Assembly: GCF_030435705.1 (NCBI RefSeq)
Contig: NZ_CP129382.1
Location: 248,001 to 312,000, forward strand
DNA length: 64,000 nt
Direction of reading: 5' to 3'
Origin: Rhizobium sp. SSA_523
GTDB taxonomy: Bacteria; Pseudomonadota; Alphaproteobacteria; Rhizobiales; Rhizobiaceae
The position numbers were made by a program, and so were the translations under genes. Shown here in pieces: positions 62,462 through 64,000 of this stretch (positions are counted from its first letter, which is position 1; each line of letters starts with the position of its first letter). The notes beneath the pieces were generated by a model that made no database searches, was not told the origin of the DNA, and worked only from the letters and a program-made list of their open reading frames with translations.

Positions 62462-63490
62462 TTATGCCGCGGGTGTGGCCTGCGCCAGTGTTGCAGCGAT
62501 CGCCTTGTCCAGTCCGTCGAGATGCAGGAGCGGCGCATGGCCCTGACCCTGCGCAGTGAGGCTCTGCAGGCCCGGCCGCCTGGCCTGCATGGCGGCAATG
62601 GTTGCCGGACTGAGCAGGCTGGAGTTCTCGCCCCGGACCACGAGAATCGGGATATCGGCGAAAAGGTCGAATTGCGCCCAGAGGTCGGGCAGCGGCGTAT
62701 CGAGCGGCGCCGCGGCAAATGCCGTCGCGATCGCCGGGTCGCAGTCGGCAATGATGGCGCCGCCAGCCCGAATATCGACGGCCTCTGCATCGACGGCCTC
62801 TGCATCGACGGCCTCAGCATTGACGGCCTCGGCATTGACGGCCCGGACATTGACAGCCTCGGGATTGCCAGCCCGGATATTGACGGCCTGAGCATCGGCA
62901 TCCTGGTCACTGGCGATCTGGACATAGACGGCCTGGGCCCAATCCTGCCAGTCCTGGTCGCCGAGCCGCGGAAAGGCCGGCCCGTGAGCCTTTTTCAGAT
63001 GCGCCGCCGCCGCGTCCCAGCTGTTCAGCAGGGGCGGGTCCTTCAGATAGGCCTGTATGTCGCGCAGACCCTGCAGCTCCAGCACGGGGCCCACATCGTT
63101 CAGAACCAGTGCCGCCACGCGCTGCGGCTGCAGGCTCGTGAGGATATGCAGGATCAGGCCGCCGCGCGACGTTCCGATAAAGCCCGCCTGCTGGATGCCG
63201 AGTTGGTCCAGCAGGAGGATCAGGTCCTGGCACTCCATCGCAATCGTGTACGTCCCGGCATCATGGGCACGTCCGGACGTGCCGCGGCCGCGATAATCCG
63301 GGCAGATGACCCAGTGAGAACCGCCATCCGGAGAGGCGAGGAATGTGGCGAGCGCGTCGAAATCCCGGGCATTGCGGGTCAGACCCGGCAGGCAGACCAC
63401 CGGCAGGCCGTGCCGCTGGCTGCCATAGAGCCTGTAGCCAAGCGGCACGCCATCCTGGGCCATCAGCCTATGCTGCGTAAAAATCGTCAC
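62462..63490 (-). CDS. Alpha/beta hydrolase with in-frame pentapeptide minisatellite
   Basis: 342 residues from the GTG at 63490 (GGGAGGG six bases upstream; the frame upstream is open but non-homologous). Nucleophile elbow GTSRGG (Ser108), oxyanion HGLP and GLTRN, base His318 in GQGHAP, with an acid residue likely Asp279 or nearby. Residues about 198-243 (VNIRAG, PEAVN, AEAVDAEAVD) are nine five-residue repeats encoded by the 15-bp array at 62761-62895. They separate the cap from the DPAIATAF segment typical of the family. Substrate unknown. Confidence 0.88.
   Translation of the reverse strand: MTIFTQHRLMAQDGVPLGYRLYGSQRHGLPVVCLPGLTRNARDFDALATFLASPDGGSHWVICPDYRGRGTSGRAHDAGTYTIAMECQDLILLLDQLGIQQAGFIGTSRGGLILHILTSLQPQRVAALVLNDVGPVLELQGLRDIQAYLKDPPLLNSWDAAAAHLKKAHGPAFPRLGDQDWQDWAQAVYVQIASDQDADAQAVNIRAGNPEAVNVRAVNAEAVNAEAVDAEAVDAEAVDIRAGGAIIADCDPAIATAFAAAPLDTPLPDLWAQFDLFADIPILVVRGENSSLLSPATIAAMQARRPGLQSLTAQGQGHAPLLHLDGLDKAIAATLAQATPAA
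62761..62895. repeat. 15-bp tandem repeat, 9 units, coding
   Basis: Nine consecutive 15-mers (62761, 62776, ... 62881). The central CGACGGCCTCTGCAT units are identical; outer units are diverged. As 15 is divisible by three, copy changes would add or remove five residues of the hydrolase without a frameshift. Confidence 0.96.
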
Positions 63491-64000
63491 CGCATCCCTC
63501 CCTTTTGCTGCACTCGTCCGGCCGCAATTGGCCCGCTGCGATCGTCCCTTTGCGAGTGTCCCGCAGCACTGGTCCCGCGCTGCAACGCTCGCCTTGCAAT
63601 GGCCATGGGCCGTCAGCCTGAGCAGCATTTCAGGCCGCAGCGGATCGGTCAACACGGGAGGGGCTCGCGAGAGTGAGGGGCTGGCGAGAGGAAGGCATGC
63701 GCCGCAGACCGGGCGCTCGCATATGAGGCGCTGAACCTTCCGACGATCGAGACAACGGCAAAAGTGACAACGAACGCAACAACGGCGACACTCTCCGTCC
63801 TTGATCGCAGGCTGCAGGCGCCGGCCGAAAGGCGAAGATGGCTTGCGAAGATGTCTGGCGAAGATCGGGCTTGCCAAACCTCTCGCCGAACCGGGTCTCC
63901 CGCATCCTCGCCGAACATTGACGGGCGAGACCGCAGCCGGCTTGCGGCAGGTGATAGCGGAGAGGGCTGTTCACTTCGTCCCGTATTGACCACAGAGTGT
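63491..64000. other. Right-edge region without a supported gene
   Basis: 510 bases upstream of the hydrolase. Open frames are long but have no motif, no consistent start and no ribosome-binding site. It includes a 13-bp repeat at 63832-63866. A gene could begin beyond the edge. Confidence 0.5.
63832..63866. repeat. 13-bp tandem repeat, 3 units
   Basis: GCGAAGATGGCTT-like units: GCGAAGAT occurs at 63832, 63845 and 63858, a constant 13-base period with diverged spacer bases. Confidence 0.7.

Overview
The window is a GC-rich chromosomal segment from an alphaproteobacterium, almost certainly a member of the Rhizobiaceae (Rhizobium/Agrobacterium/Sinorhizobium group). The grounds are the order ccmI-ccmE-ccmF-ccmH, degP, two-component pair, glnE and PAS histidine kinase at the left end, the array of RopA-type (Porin_2 family) porins at the right end, and short rhizobial-style palindromic elements. 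The species cannot be fixed from the sequence alone. No phage, transposase, CRISPR array or rRNA is visible. There is one tRNA, tRNA-Ser(GCU).

Left part (1-13 kb, all + strand): the tail of a sensor kinase, a small lipoprotein, the heme-handling arm of cytochrome c maturation (ccmIEFH, overlapping starts and stops), the periplasmic protease DegP, an OmpR-type regulator with its histidine kinase, and the bifunctional glutamine synthetase adenylyltransferase GlnE. GlnE ends inside a convergent PAS histidine kinase. From 13 to 28 kb most genes are on the - strand: aminopeptidase N, a divergent EamA transporter, a coupled pair of small unknown ORFs, a divergent family-4-like uracil-DNA glycosylase, a YegD-like Hsp70, an RND efflux pump whose adaptor gene carries an apparent one-base deletion, and an SDR without the usual YxxxK.

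Middle part (28-48.5 kb): a GXWXG/DUF4334 protein, ETF-ubiquinone oxidoreductase behind a perfect TTACGTG-CACGTAA palindrome, a membrane-anchored pentapeptide-repeat protein, an L,D-transpeptidase lipoprotein, DoxX, MFS and lipid-kinase genes. A divergent glutamine-synthetase-like/class III aminotransferase pair fits polyamine use. A GT2/GT39/UPF0104-type membrane trio fits glycolipid or lipid A modification. AMP nucleosidase, small secreted proteins, a Sel1 protein, a HisC-like aminotransferase, a PilZ protein and a ferredoxin-reductase-like flavoprotein follow.

Right part (48.5-64 kb): tRNA-Ser beside a GNAT-toxin/DUF1778-antitoxin module, a pirin, a Tat-exported amidohydrolase with a Cys/His-rich tail coupled to XapX, an MFS/LysR divergent pair, four tandem RopA-type porin paralogues (three behind very AT-rich leaders), and an alpha/beta hydrolase.

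The most unusual general property is a series of at least 13 short tandem-repeat arrays (unit lengths 6 to 30 bp, each different). They sit mostly in intergenic DNA. One is in frame inside the alpha/beta hydrolase (nine 15-bp units, five residues each) and one runs into the glnE ribosome-binding site. A palindromic element also appears to have inserted in frame into the signal-peptide region of ccmH.
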